Numbered from the stretch's first letter, positions 7,577-15,874 are shown. The stretch is DNA of 44,463 nucleotides from Cenarchaeum sp. SB0675_bin_21 (GCA_009843815.1 VYCS01000028.1:1-44463), one strand, 5' to 3'. Notes: generated from the letters alone by a model not told the origin. A program made the numbers and translations.

Positions 7577-8440
7577 ATGTGTAGTGAGATTCCTCCTTCA
7601 TGGTCAGGTAGCATAATACAATGCAATAAAGAATTAGGTATACTGCTGCTGGGAACGCAGGAGGATCAGTTCCAAAAAATATGCGCCATGTTGTATGATG
7701 AGGGATTAGATGTGCAGCGCTCACCCCTGCCCGATATTGAAACGTGGGATGAACTACTCGACAAGTGTCCTGTCGATATTGTGGTGGCCGGCGACCACCC
7801 GGCAGGGAGTAAAGAATGTGTAAAGTTTGCCCGATATCTAATACGGCGAAATCCCCTGATTGATGTACTTTTGTATGATGTGGATAGAATAGACGAGACT
7901 ACCAAATATGACAAGTCACTATACACCAAGATATGGACTCATGATGGTGCAGAGTTTGCGCAGCGTGCCTTATCAATGATAAACATGGGCAGAAGTAAGT
8001 GGAATGACATTATATTCCTGCGTGGAATGGTCATATCCCAGGTGGTCGAACTAGAATCATATATCAACGAGGTTCTGGCTGCCTACTTTGGGAGCAATAT
8101 GTCCGATAAACTTGGTAAGCAGTTTATCGAATTCATATTGGAGAATCCCACGTTCTTGCTGGAAGGAAAAAAGAAGGTACTGCAAAGGATACTTGTGTCA
8201 GCGGGACGGGGCGACCAATGGAAGAGTATAGGTAGTAAACTGTCAAATCTGCAGAGCTTGCGCAACAAAGTGGCACATTGTGGTGTGGAACCAGACGAGC
8301 CGAATTTAATCATCTCCATGGACAAAGAATACAAGTACGACAGAGTCAAGATGAGAAAGATAATACAAGATGCACGGCAGGCACGGTTGCATTTGATAGA
8401 TTTGGCCAAAGATATGCGCAACACACAAAATTCAATGTAA
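7577..8440 (+). CDS. Receiver-like domain fused to a HEPN domain
   Basis: A 287-residue two-part protein. Residues ~20-135 have the alternating strand/helix pattern of a response-regulator receiver (LGILLLGT, DIVVAGDH, DVLLYDVD), but the usual phosphoacceptor position is not clean, so it may be a pseudo-receiver. Residues ~140-287 are helical and carry VISQVVELESYINEVLAAYFG followed by LRNKVAHC, the Rx4H signature (Arg229, His234) of HEPN domains, many of which are metal-independent RNases or toxin components. No MNT antitoxin gene is next to it; the fused N-terminal domain may do the sensing. A foldable non-coding segment lies about 100 bases downstream. HEPN assignment is good; RNase activity and function are inference. 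Confidence 0.75.
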   Translation: MCSEIPPSWSGSIIQCNKELGILLLGTQEDQFQKICAMLYDEGLDVQRSPLPDIETWDELLDKCPVDIVVAGDHPAGSKECVKFARYLIRRNPLIDVLLYDVDRIDETTKYDKSLYTKIWTHDGAEFAQRALSMINMGRSKWNDIIFLRGMVISQVVELESYINEVLAAYFGSNMSDKLGKQFIEFILENPTFLLEGKKKVLQRILVSAGRGDQWKSIGSKLSNLQSLRNKVAHCGVEPDEPNLIISMDKEYKYDRVKMRKIIQDARQARLHLIDLAKDMRNTQNSM

Positions 8441-8537
8441 AGAGTTCAGTTGCTTGGTTTACGCCACATGTACGTTCAGGACACTCATAGACATACAGTA
8501 CACAATTGCAGTACTAGTATGGGGTTCTGTTGCAAAC

Positions 8538-8623
8538 GCGGTTGATGCGAGGTCGGGGGTGTCGATTTGACCTGTGGCGCATAATGCTAACTTGGCATCA
8601 TGCGTAAAATCACCATCAACCGT
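8538..8623 (+). ncRNA. Candidate structured RNA (three-way junction)
   Basis: Three nested helices can form in 86 bases. Outer stem: 8538-8547 with 8614-8623, 10 pairs including one G-U (core GGTTGATG / CATCAACC). Inner hairpin 1: AGGTC 8550-8554 with GACCT 8569-8573, 14-base loop. Inner hairpin 2: 8578-8587 with 8595-8604, nine pairs and one A-C mismatch, 7-base loop. No protein frame covers the segment. It resembles a tRNA without a T-arm but has no tRNA signature bases. It could be a non-coding RNA or an mRNA 3' element of the HEPN gene. Unverified by covariation. Confidence 0.4.
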
Positions 8624-8803
8624 ATTTTCTAGAGAACCGTATAATACATAATTTTTAAAGGAATATTATAAACGTCACAATCACTTCCCGCCGTCTCAGG
8701 ACCCGTACCTACTATAGGTGCAAATTCCCCTACCCGTTACAACTATCCGGAACGGCAACCGGGTGATAGAAGTATTTAGAGCCTGGTAATCCATAACACC
8801 GCT

Positions 8804-8878
8804 ATGGCAGGAAAAAACGCCAAAGCAAAATGGTACCAATGGAGTGTCGGCGGCGTTGCACCTCCCGCATGGATTTGA
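8804..8878 (+). CDS. Possible microprotein (24 aa)
   Basis: An ATG frame coding 24 residues, beginning MAGKNAKAKWYQW and ending PPAWI. A TATA-like TATTTAG lies at 8773-8779, about 27 bases upstream, consistent with a leaderless transcript. Upstream of it, 8630-8800 contains two small hairpins (ACCTA/TAGGT at 8706-8718; CTATC..GATAG at 8743-8768) and no longer gene. The protein-like composition is the only coding evidence; it may be chance. Confidence 0.25.
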   Translation: MAGKNAKAKWYQWSVGGVAPPAWI

Positions 8879-8898
8879 AAATAGATACGTGCCGGGTT

Positions 8899-8910
8899 GA
8901 TTTTTAAGGG
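8899..8910 (+). promoter_or_regulatory. TATA box of nop5-flpA
   Basis: GATTTTTAAGG, centred about 26 bases before the ATG of nop5 at 8931, the expected spacing for a short-leader archaeal promoter. Confidence 0.45.
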
Positions 8911-8930
8911 AAACACGTACTGCACATGAT

Positions 8931-10166
8931 ATGTACTCGGTAATACTCACAGAGATGGGAATTTTGGTAAGAGATAATGGTCAATACGTACGTTCCTTCC
9001 CATTCACTAACAGGGCACAAGAGTATCTAGATGTAAAGGAGGGGAAGGGGAATAGGGCGCCTCTAGTAATATTTCTATCATCATCAGAGGTAGAGACCAA
9101 TGATTTGGGTCTGCTATCCATACTAAACAGAAATGACATAGATGCCAGAATGATGTCTGACTCAGATATAGATATCATACAGGATACAAAGCCGGCCATT
9201 TTGGTAGAAGGTGGCTTTACCTCCAACGAACACGACTCTCGGGGCAAGTTACGAGAGTTTGCCTTGGAGTTGTCATCCTCAAGGGTGGCCCAGATATCAG
9301 AGACGCCAGACTTGCACATAATACAGGCAATCAACTCGTTGGATGAGACTGATCGTATAGCCAACTCACTATTTGGTAGGCTGCGGGAGTGGTACGGACT
9401 ACACTTTCCAGAACTAGAGAATCTGGTTGACGGAATATCCGGATACTGCAAGATTGTTTTGGTGGGCCGGCGGGAGTCTCTAAATACTCAAGTATTCATC
9501 GATGCAGGCTTCTCAGAGTCCAAGACCGATATGCTAAATTTGGTGGCCAAGACCAGTCGGGGCGGCAACATATCAGATGAAAATTTAGAACGCATACAGA
9601 CGATGGCAGGGCAGGTTCTTGAGTTGTACGAGACCCGCAGAGATTTGGAGGGGCATGTAGAGGTACAGATGAGACAGGCCGCACCAAATCTATCTGCAAT
9701 AATGGGGACCGGAGTGGGAGCCAGATTGATGGCAAGGGCAGGTAGTCTTCAACGGTTGGCAACCATGGCTGCCAGTACCATACAGATACTAGGGGCGGAG
9801 AAGGCACTATTTCGTGCCATAAAGACTGGAGCCCAGCCGCCCAAACACGGTCTAATATTCCAACACAGCATGGTACACAAGGCCCCCCGCTGGCAGAGGG
9901 GCAAGATAGCCAGAGCCGTGGCATCAAAGGCCGCAATAGCGGCCCGTATGGATGTACACGAGCCGGTCCTAAATGAGACACTGCTAGAGAAGCTAAATGT
10001 TCGAGTCGAAGAGATTGGAGAAAAGTACACTTCGCCTCCAGAGAGACCAGAGAGACCACAGATACACCATAAAGGCGGCAAGCAGAAGGATAGCAAGCAG
10101 AAGGGAAAGAAGTCCAAAACAAAACATTCCAAGAGAAAAGGCAAGAGAAAGATTGCCCGAGGATAG
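8931..10166 (+). CDS. nop5: Nop5 (Nop56/58) C/D box sRNP core protein
   Basis: Scaffold of the archaeal C/D box ribonucleoprotein that guides 2'-O-methylation of rRNA and tRNA. It binds L7Ae-RNA through its C-terminal Nop domain and recruits fibrillarin through its N-terminal domain. The Nop domain is unmistakable: APNLSAIMGTGVGARLMARAGSL, IQILGAEKALFRAI, PKHGLIFQH and PRWQRGKIARAVASKAAIAAR, about residues 235-340. A central coiled coil precedes it, and the last ~45 residues form a Lys-rich tail. 411 residues is normal. It overlaps the fibrillarin gene, its partner, by 14 bases. Confidence 0.96.
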   Translation: MYSVILTEMGILVRDNGQYVRSFPFTNRAQEYLDVKEGKGNRAPLVIFLSSSEVETNDLGLLSILNRNDIDARMMSDSDIDIIQDTKPAILVEGGFTSNEHDSRGKLREFALELSSSRVAQISETPDLHIIQAINSLDETDRIANSLFGRLREWYGLHFPELENLVDGISGYCKIVLVGRRESLNTQVFIDAGFSESKTDMLNLVAKTSRGGNISDENLERIQTMAGQVLELYETRRDLEGHVEVQMRQAAPNLSAIMGTGVGARLMARAGSLQRLATMAASTIQILGAEKALFRAIKTGAQPPKHGLIFQHSMVHKAPRWQRGKIARAVASKAAIAARMDVHEPVLNETLLEKLNVRVEEIGEKYTSPPERPERPQIHHKGGKQKDSKQKGKKSKTKHSKRKGKRKIARG

Positions 10167-10839
10167 TAATAGTTACTTTTGGATAAAGTTTGAAGGAGAG
10201 ACTCGCCTAGCTACTGAAAATTTGGCAGTAGGCATACAAGCATACAAAGAGAAGTTAGTCACATACAAAAAGACAGAGTATCGTATATGGGATCCATATA
10301 GGAGTAAGCTGGCATCAGCCATACTAAACGGAGTGCCCACGCATTCGATACGCTATGGCGCATCCATACTATATTTGGGAGCATCCACCGGTACCACCGT
10401 TAGCCACGTATCAGATATGATAGGCAGTAGTGGTGTGGTCTTTGCAGTGGAGCACACCAGCCGCGTGGCCAGAGAGTTGATGGAGAGGGTGGCACGCCAC
10501 CGTTCAAACGTTACACCCATACTGCAAGATGCCCGCAGGCCTTCAGAGTACTTTTCAGTCTTTGGTAAGATGGATGTCATATACTGTGATATTGCGCAAC
10601 CGGACCAAACCGACATATCCATTGATAACTGCAAAAAGTATCTAAAACCCGGAGGTCATCTGTTTTTGGTGATAAAGGCACGTAGCATAAATGTGGCAAA
10701 GAGTCCAGTCGACATATTCAAATCAGAGGTATCAAAACTAAAAGACTTTGATGTGCTGTATAATGTAGACCTCAGACCATATCACAAGGACCATGCCATG
10801 GTATTAAGTAGATACAATGGTCAAGTAACAAATCTTTGA
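10153..10839 (+). CDS. flpA: Fibrillarin-like rRNA/tRNA 2'-O-methyltransferase
   Basis: SAM-dependent methyltransferase of the C/D box sRNP. The frame shows the fibrillarin fold: EYRIWDPYRSKLASAI, SAM motif ILYLGASTGTTVSHVSD, VFAVEHTSRVARELM, DVIYCDIAQPDQ and the KPGGHLFLVIKARSI segment with the catalytic-region lysine. The frame is open further upstream inside nop5, but that part is only the nop5 tail in another frame. The best start is TTG at 10153, giving LPEDSNSYFWIKF as the usual short N-terminus and 228 residues. It overlaps nop5 by 14 bases (co-transcribed) and, at its 3' end, the convergent rnhB gene by 19 bases. Confidence 0.94.
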   Translation: MPEDSNSYFWIKFEGETRLATENLAVGIQAYKEKLVTYKKTEYRIWDPYRSKLASAILNGVPTHSIRYGASILYLGASTGTTVSHVSDMIGSSGVVFAVEHTSRVARELMERVARHRSNVTPILQDARRPSEYFSVFGKMDVIYCDIAQPDQTDISIDNCKKYLKPGGHLFLVIKARSINVAKSPVDIFKSEVSKLKDFDVLYNVDLRPYHKDHAMVLSRYNGQVTNL

Positions 10840-11453
10840 TCACCAAGTACACGACGCATAGTAGACCAGCTCTGTCGTACGAATGGAGGCATTACACCTG
10901 TTGCAAAGTATACTTTACGAAGATACCGTATGGTGTCTGAATCGGTGGGGTAACCACTCCCTACAGGATGACTCTTTTGTATATTCTGTATAGATTTATC
11001 CCGTAATACTTTGGCGACTATGGATGCGGCAGCAACCACTACAAATTTAGAGTCGGCATATACGTGTGAATGTATCTGCGTCTGTTGTGTGACATCTTTT
11101 AGTCTTTTGCCAAACTGCGCAGCATCAGAGTAACATGAATCCACATAGTATGCATCAGCAGGTGTATGGGATATTATATCTGCCATCTTTATAATCTCCA
11201 AATCAGTCAAGCCATGAAACAGTACACTGTTATCTATTGTGCGAGGACGACAGCGTCGCACCACACATGATGCAGACTTTTCTAGTATCATACGATATAG
11301 ACGTAATCGTGCATCAGGTGTCAGTACTTTGGAGTCTGCAACGCCGGCCCGCTGTAATACATCTAGATGGGACTCATCGATTGCAACGCCGGCAATTACC
11401 AGTGGGCCTATAAAAGAGCCCCGTCCGGCCTCGTCAATACCGCATACAATCAC
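10821..11453 (-). CDS. rnhB: Ribonuclease HII
   Basis: Endonuclease that cuts the RNA strand of RNA-DNA hybrids and removes misincorporated ribonucleotides. The first motif CGIDEAGRGSFIGPLVIAG contains the catalytic Asp-Glu pair (Asp6-Glu7). The other acidic residues follow in GVADSKVL and DAYYVDS. KFVVVAAASIVAKVLRD is the family's serine/lysine motif, and GSGYPTDSDT follows in the C-terminal part. 210 residues is typical for archaeal RNase HII. It is transcribed towards nop5-flpA and shares 19 bases with the fibrillarin 3' end. Confidence 0.95.
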   Translation of the reverse strand: MIVCGIDEAGRGSFIGPLVIAGVAIDESHLDVLQRAGVADSKVLTPDARLRLYRMILEKSASCVVRRCRPRTIDNSVLFHGLTDLEIIKMADIISHTPADAYYVDSCYSDAAQFGKRLKDVTQQTQIHSHVYADSKFVVVAAASIVAKVLRDKSIQNIQKSHPVGSGYPTDSDTIRYLRKVYFATGVMPPFVRQSWSTMRRVLGDQRFVT

Positions 11454-11506
11454 AGTATCAAACAGTATCGCGCAGGTATTAAACCATCAGGCATATCATC
11501 TAAAGT

Positions 11507-12619
11507 ATGATAAACATCACAGAGGGTAAGACGCAGATTTTAGTTCCCGAATCATCGTTACATGATGTTGTGCCCTCCAAATATCCTGTATTCTTTAATC
11601 CCAAAGCAAAGCGAACACGAGACATTGCAGTGTTAGCCTGCAAGGCCCATGCTCAATACGAAAAATCTGGCGTATATCTAGATGCCATGGCCGGTGTGGG
11701 GGTACGGGGAATTCGTGCAGCCGTGGAATCAGGCTATGATACAATATACGTAAATGATTCAAACTCCCAAGCCATACAGGTGGCACAGAGATGCGCAGCC
11801 CTTAATGACATATCCAATGTACAGTTCTCCACGCAAGAGGCATGCAGGTTTTTAGCAGAACACTCCAGTCGAGGAGTGCGAGGAGATATAGTTGATGTGG
11901 ACCCGTTTGGTTCTCCAGCACCATACATGGACTGCGCCATACGGGCCACAAAATATAATGGAATGCTGGCAATGACCGCAACTGACCTGCAGGTGTTGGG
12001 CGGATTACACAACGAGGCATGCCAAAGGATATACGGTGGCATACCACTCAAGACAGTGTATGGTGCAGAGATTGCCATACGATTGATTTTAGGTTGTTTG
12101 GCACAGATTGCTGGTCGGTTAGGGGTAGGAGTCTCTCCATTATACGTGGAGAGTCATATGCACTATTATCGTGTATATGTCAAAGTGCATTCGACATCCA
12201 CACCAAACAGTATAGGATATTTAGCACAATGTATGTCGTGTGGGAGTCGTAATGACTCAAAACACCATGGTGACTGTTCTGCAACAAAGAGTAAGGCAGG
12301 TCCATTGTGGATTGATAAATTATTCGATTCAGAGTTTGTAGGCGCCATGATAGAACACAGTAGCGATATGTACAAAGAGCACCTGCAGATATGTTATGAT
12401 GAGGCAGGTATGCCGCCCACATTTTATACATCAGATGAAATAGCATCAAAGATTAAGAGTGGTCCGCCCCCTCTAAAGACAATGATACCTGCGTTGAGAG
12501 ATGCAGGTTTTGTTGCGTCACGCACGTCATTCTCGCCCACAGGATTCAGAACCAATGCTAGTATTACTGATGTATGTGATATAATGAGTGATGTAAAACG
12601 TGCCTGTTTTGCTTTTTGA
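11507..12619 (+). CDS. trm1: tRNA (guanine-26-N2)-dimethyltransferase Trm1
   Basis: Methylates G26 of tRNA to N2,N2-dimethylguanosine. The Trm1 pattern is clear: ITEGKTQILVP at the start, VFFNPKAKRTRDI, SAM-binding LDAMAGVGVRGIRAA, DVDPFGSPAPYMDCAIRA (catalytic DPFG) and MLAMTATDLQVL. A C-terminal domain has a CMSCGSR..HHGDC cysteine/histidine cluster and ends in SPTGFRTNAS. 370 residues, normal for archaea. It starts 53 bases from the divergent rnhB start. The 228 bases after it, to 12847, hold no recognisable gene and are AT-rich. Confidence 0.95.
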   Translation: MINITEGKTQILVPESSLHDVVPSKYPVFFNPKAKRTRDIAVLACKAHAQYEKSGVYLDAMAGVGVRGIRAAVESGYDTIYVNDSNSQAIQVAQRCAALNDISNVQFSTQEACRFLAEHSSRGVRGDIVDVDPFGSPAPYMDCAIRATKYNGMLAMTATDLQVLGGLHNEACQRIYGGIPLKTVYGAEIAIRLILGCLAQIAGRLGVGVSPLYVESHMHYYRVYVKVHSTSTPNSIGYLAQCMSCGSRNDSKHHGDCSATKSKAGPLWIDKLFDSEFVGAMIEHSSDMYKEHLQICYDEAGMPPTFYTSDEIASKIKSGPPPLKTMIPALRDAGFVASRTSFSPTGFRTNASITDVCDIMSDVKRACFAF

Positions 12620-12847
12620 GTGATGTAAATTGCCAAAATACATAACATAAGGGGTATAATAGTTCCAAAATACCCATAATTTACTTGATGTGTAACTTTT
12701 CTGTTTTGTTATCCATGCATATCACTAGTAGCGCTGAAGATATCATTAAAAAGGTATAAAAAATTAGTAGTCTGCCATGAAAAACCTGTAAAAAATACAT
12801 TACCAAAATCATGCTCAAATACAAGGGCCCACCCCTGCCGCAGTTAT

Positions 12848-13438
12848 TTATTTAAATCCCACACATATCATGTATAGTTCGCTACTAGGTTTTCGACTGG
12901 CTTTTGGTTTTGTGGTCTTGACCCGTACAAATTTTTTTGTCATATATTGGCGAAATTCTTGAGAGTATTCACCATCAAATACTTTGAATACCGCATTACC
13001 TTTAGAGGACAAGACTGCGTCCATTATTCTGGCACAAGAGTAGTTTAACGCTATCTGACGAGCATGATCCACTGACCAATTACCCGTTACGGATGGAGAC
13101 ATATCACAGATTACAGAGTTTATCTTGCGGCCAAAGTACTCTAGTATATCATCGATTACAAAATCATCATCAATGTCAGCCTGCAGTATATAAGCACCCA
13201 TAATATCCTCCACAAATGACGTATCGACTCCCATTACGCGACCTCTATTTCCTGCTAATTTCACGGCCATCTGCGTCCAGCCACCCGGTGCGCATCCCAA
13301 GTCCAATACATAAAAGCCGGGGCCTATAATACGATACGATTTATTGATCTCTTTTAGTTTGTATGCTGCTCTACTGCGATACCCCTGCTCTCTGGCCAGA
13401 CGACGATAGTGATCCCTTCTGGCATCTAAGAGTTTCAT
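12848..13438 (-). CDS. rlmE: RlmE/FtsJ-type 23S rRNA 2'-O-methyltransferase
   Basis: FtsJ-family enzyme expected to methylate a uridine ribose in the large-subunit rRNA A-loop. It has the N-terminal RSRAAYKLKEI helix (first catalytic Lys), SAM motif LDLGCAPGGWTQ, CDMSPSVTGN (catalytic Asp), AVFKVFDGEY (Lys) and SSELYMIC (Glu), completing the K-D-K-E tetrad. 196 residues. The ATG overlaps the stop of the upstream Rpc34-like gene in an ATGA arrangement, so the two are co-translated. Confidence 0.94.
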   Translation of the reverse strand: MKLLDARRDHYRRLAREQGYRSRAAYKLKEINKSYRIIGPGFYVLDLGCAPGGWTQMAVKLAGNRGRVMGVDTSFVEDIMGAYILQADIDDDFVIDDILEYFGRKINSVICDMSPSVTGNWSVDHARQIALNYSCARIMDAVLSSKGNAVFKVFDGEYSQEFRQYMTKKFVRVKTTKPKASRKPSSELYMICVGFK

Positions 13439-14424
13439 TTGGAACGGGTTCTTTTCAGGTCAATTAAAACCCAGTCTTCAATATATGGACAAGTCATTGG
13501 ACTTATTTCACCGTCCATGGAACATCGCTGCTCGACCGCGCAGGTCAAACATGGTGCTCCATTAAGCGAGTCTGTACTTACAGGAGTCTTTTTGAGTATC
13601 AGCTTGTATGTCCACCTCTCATTTTCAAGAATCTTTACTCTGCTAACCGTACCCATACGTTCTAGTTTGAGTGAGAGGCGGGCTCCATTTCGAGCGCTAA
13701 GTTTCAGTTTTTTGTATAAATCGGCCTGAAGCATTCCCTCAGATTCACGTTCAATCAATAGATCGCACACCTTGTGGGTGAGTTTATCCATATCTACTCG
13801 CTCTATCTGAAAGTTTTCAATCTCTTCAGGTGTTAAAGTTTCAGCTAGTTCATCCTCAAGTATATTTTGGGTTTTTGTGGGGGATTTGGCCTTTCTGGTG
13901 CCTTTTTTTGTTGATGTGGACTTTTTTGTAGTGGAGGCGGTGCTCTTTGGTTTTGATTTAGAACTTGGAGCAGTTTTAGGTTTTTTTGTGGTGGTGGATT
14001 TTTTAGTAGGTTTTTTAGTGGTGGATTTTTTTGTTGATGTGGACTTTTTTGTAGTAGATTTTGTGGTTGTGGATTTTTTAGTAGGTTTTTTAGTGGTGGA
14101 TTTTTTTGTTGATGTGGACTTTTTTGTAGTGGATTGTGTAGGCGGTGCGGAGCTAGCATCATCGGTCTGAGCGGCCTTTGTATCAGTGCTGGATTTTGTA
14201 GTTGTTTTATTTAGTGCTACATTATTTCTTGATGCTAATTTTGGGGCCTTTTTTCCTTTTAATTGGTCAGAATTATCATCTACAGTGGAAGTCATCTTTG
14301 AGTTGACTTCAATAGGCTCTTTGGTTGTAAATACATTCAGCCATTTTTTGAGTTTAGTAATATCATTTACAATATCGGTCAAGTTGGATTCAAGGTCTGT
14401 CTTTGAAAGATTACTATCACTCAT
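13435..14424 (-). CDS. Rpc34/RPC39-like RNA polymerase III-type subunit with Lys/Thr/Ser repeat tail
   Basis: Three parts. Residues ~1-90: acidic/polar, with a short helix. Residues ~90-190: low-complexity repeats of KKST, TKKPTKK and STTTK, like a histone H1 tail. Residues ~210-329: a winged helix (KLTHKVCDLLIERESEGML and QADLYKKLKLSARNG), then a cysteine cluster PCLTCAVEQRC..GEISPMTCPYIEDW. The cysteines are spaced C-x2-C-x5-C-x10-C, as in the C-terminus of eukaryotic RPC39/RPC6, which holds a 4Fe-4S cluster. Rpc34 homologues are known in Crenarchaeota and Thaumarchaeota. I chose ATG 14424 over 14442. It is coupled to rlmE by overlap. The role in transcription is inferred from homology; the repeat tail suggests nucleic acid binding. 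Confidence 0.8.
   Translation of the reverse strand: MSDSNLSKTDLESNLTDIVNDITKLKKWLNVFTTKEPIEVNSKMTSTVDDNSDQLKGKKAPKLASRNNVALNKTTTKSSTDTKAAQTDDASSAPPTQSTTKKSTSTKKSTTKKPTKKSTTTKSTTKKSTSTKKSTTKKPTKKSTTTKKPKTAPSSKSKPKSTASTTKKSTSTKKGTRKAKSPTKTQNILEDELAETLTPEEIENFQIERVDMDKLTHKVCDLLIERESEGMLQADLYKKLKLSARNGARLSLKLERMGTVSRVKILENERWTYKLILKKTPVSTDSLNGAPCLTCAVEQRCSMDGEISPMTCPYIEDWVLIDLKRTRSK
13996..14130 (-). repeat. 75-bp tandem repeat inside the Rpc34-like gene
   Basis: Bases 13996-14055 and 14071-14130 are identical over 60 bp, giving a 75-bp (25-codon) period. They encode duplicated KKSTSTKKSTTKKPTKKST blocks. More diverged units continue on both sides, about 13880-14145. Such repeats readily gain or lose units. 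Confidence 0.9.
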
Positions 14425-14441
14425 TGCTATACACAAAGCCA

Positions 14442-14885
14442 TTATCTAATATAAAATACAGTACTTCCTATAAGTTGGTTACCATGAATATCAATTATTG
14501 TTGTAATAGTATAGCTGCCAGGCTCCAGATCATCAGTCAAGAGACCATCCAACACGAATAGTTGAGAGTCGGCCAAAACACATTGTGATGGATACAGAGT
14601 TTCAAATATAACATCCCCTGCTGAATTATACACTATTACATTAACATCTCCACAATCAAAGGAGGTATTTCCCATGTACATTTGAAGTTCAACTATATCA
14701 CCCTGCATATACTCTTCCTGCAATCCCAACATCTCAACTGATGGCGTAGAGTCATGTGATGCGGTAGGCCACATGTTCAGTTCCCGGTCCAGACTATCCA
14801 AGGCGCTAGCCAGTACAGCAGAGCCAAATACTACAGTAAATATCGCAGGCAATACAAATACAACATATGCAACTCCACGCGCCAT
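14442..14885 (-). CDS. Secreted or membrane-anchored beta-sandwich protein
   Basis: A 147-residue protein. The N-terminal hydrophobic segment (AYVVFVLPAIFTVVFGSAVLAS, split by small residues) is a signal peptide or anchor. The rest has alternating strands, for example YMQGDIVELQMYMGN, VNVIVYNSAGDVIFETLY and LEPGSYTITTIIDIHGN, typical of an Ig-like or macroglobulin-like domain in thaumarchaeal envelope proteins. Two cysteines (around residues 78 and 103) could form a disulfide. No specific function recognised. It lies just upstream of the Rpc34-like gene on the same strand. Confidence 0.65.
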   Translation of the reverse strand: MARGVAYVVFVLPAIFTVVFGSAVLASALDSLDRELNMWPTASHDSTPSVEMLGLQEEYMQGDIVELQMYMGNTSFDCGDVNVIVYNSAGDVIFETLYPSQCVLADSQLFVLDGLLTDDLEPGSYTITTIIDIHGNQLIGSTVFYIR

Positions 14886-15040
14886 GAGATGACAAAATCA
14901 TAAAGTAATATATCAGTTTACAAAATTGGATAATAATAGTTACTACCAGTCTACACATGGTCGCCAAGTTACAGATGCCGTCCGTATGGTGACATAATTG
15001 ATACACTTGGATTTTTATAGCCACAACAACTGGTCACACT

Positions 15041-15874
15041 ATGAAGATAACTGTAGGCCACACTCCAGATGCAGATGATGCCTTTATGTTTTATGGAATG
15101 CTCTCAGGCAAAATACCATCCACACACTTTGATGTCATAGAGGTGATCGATGATATAGAAAGTCTAAATCGACGTGCAAGAATAGGGGATTTGGATGTTA
15201 CAGCAGTATCAGTGCACGCTTGCGCCAGTATTTCTGGATATACCATACTGAGAAGTGGGGGCAGTTTTGGTCTGGGATACGGGCCCATAGTAGTGGCACA
15301 AGATAATTTTGATATAAATGATCTACCAGACTCTAAGATAGCCATACCCGGAAGAATGACATCTGCCTATCTACTACTCCAACTGATGATTGGTAGGTTC
15401 GACTATGTTGAGATGGACTTTACCAAGATACCAGCAGCCGTGAAAGATGGCATAGTAGATGCAGGACTAGTCATACATGAGGGACAGATATCATATGCGC
15501 AACATGATATAATCAAAGTGCTAGATACTGGCGAATGGTGGAGTAAGGAGACCGGCGGGCTTCCGGTACCTTTGGGCATAAATGTGATAAAGACATCATT
15601 AGATTATGACACAATACGTAGATTTGACAGATACTTTCAGGAATCCATAAAGTGTGGATTGGCCAACTCGCAAGAGGCAGTAAAGTTTGCTATGAAGTAT
15701 GGGAGAGGTAACACCAGTGAACTTATAGATAAATTTGTCAAGATGTATGTCAACCCCGTAACGGTGGATATGGGAGATGATGGTGAGAAAGCCATACGAA
15801 GAATGTTTCAGATGGCAAAGGATGCAGATCTGGTTTCAGAGTTTGACTTAGAAATTGCACCACACATCGATTAA
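15041..15874 (+). CDS. mqnD: MqnD-family protein (1,4-dihydroxy-6-naphthoate synthase-like)
   Basis: 277 residues of the MqnA/MqnD family, a periplasmic-binding-protein fold used in the futalosine route of menaquinone synthesis. It matches the MqnD pattern from the first residues (VGHTPDADDAFMFYGMLSGKI), then DVTAVSVHACASISG, KIAIPGRMTSAYLLLQ, AGLVIHEGQISYA and GGLPVPLGINVI. No other futalosine-pathway gene is in the window, so the enzymatic role is inferred from family only. Divergent from the secreted-protein gene, with a 155-base gap between the starts. Confidence 0.8.
   Translation: MKITVGHTPDADDAFMFYGMLSGKIPSTHFDVIEVIDDIESLNRRARIGDLDVTAVSVHACASISGYTILRSGGSFGLGYGPIVVAQDNFDINDLPDSKIAIPGRMTSAYLLLQLMIGRFDYVEMDFTKIPAAVKDGIVDAGLVIHEGQISYAQHDIIKVLDTGEWWSKETGGLPVPLGINVIKTSLDYDTIRRFDRYFQESIKCGLANSQEAVKFAMKYGRGNTSELIDKFVKMYVNPVTVDMGDDGEKAIRRMFQMAKDADLVSEFDLEIAPHID

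Noticed and set aside
8696-8950. 84-residue leftward frame before nop5
   Set aside because: No protein-like pattern, overlaps the nop5 start and its TATA box.
9997-10152. Upstream extension of the fibrillarin frame
   Set aside because: Lies inside the nop5 basic tail and lacks fibrillarin similarity; TTG 10153 gives the normal length.
13877-14170. Open frame on the plus strand rich in Val, Phe and Asp
   Set aside because: It is the antisense of the Lys/Thr/Ser repeat in the Rpc34-like gene; the composition follows from the repeat.
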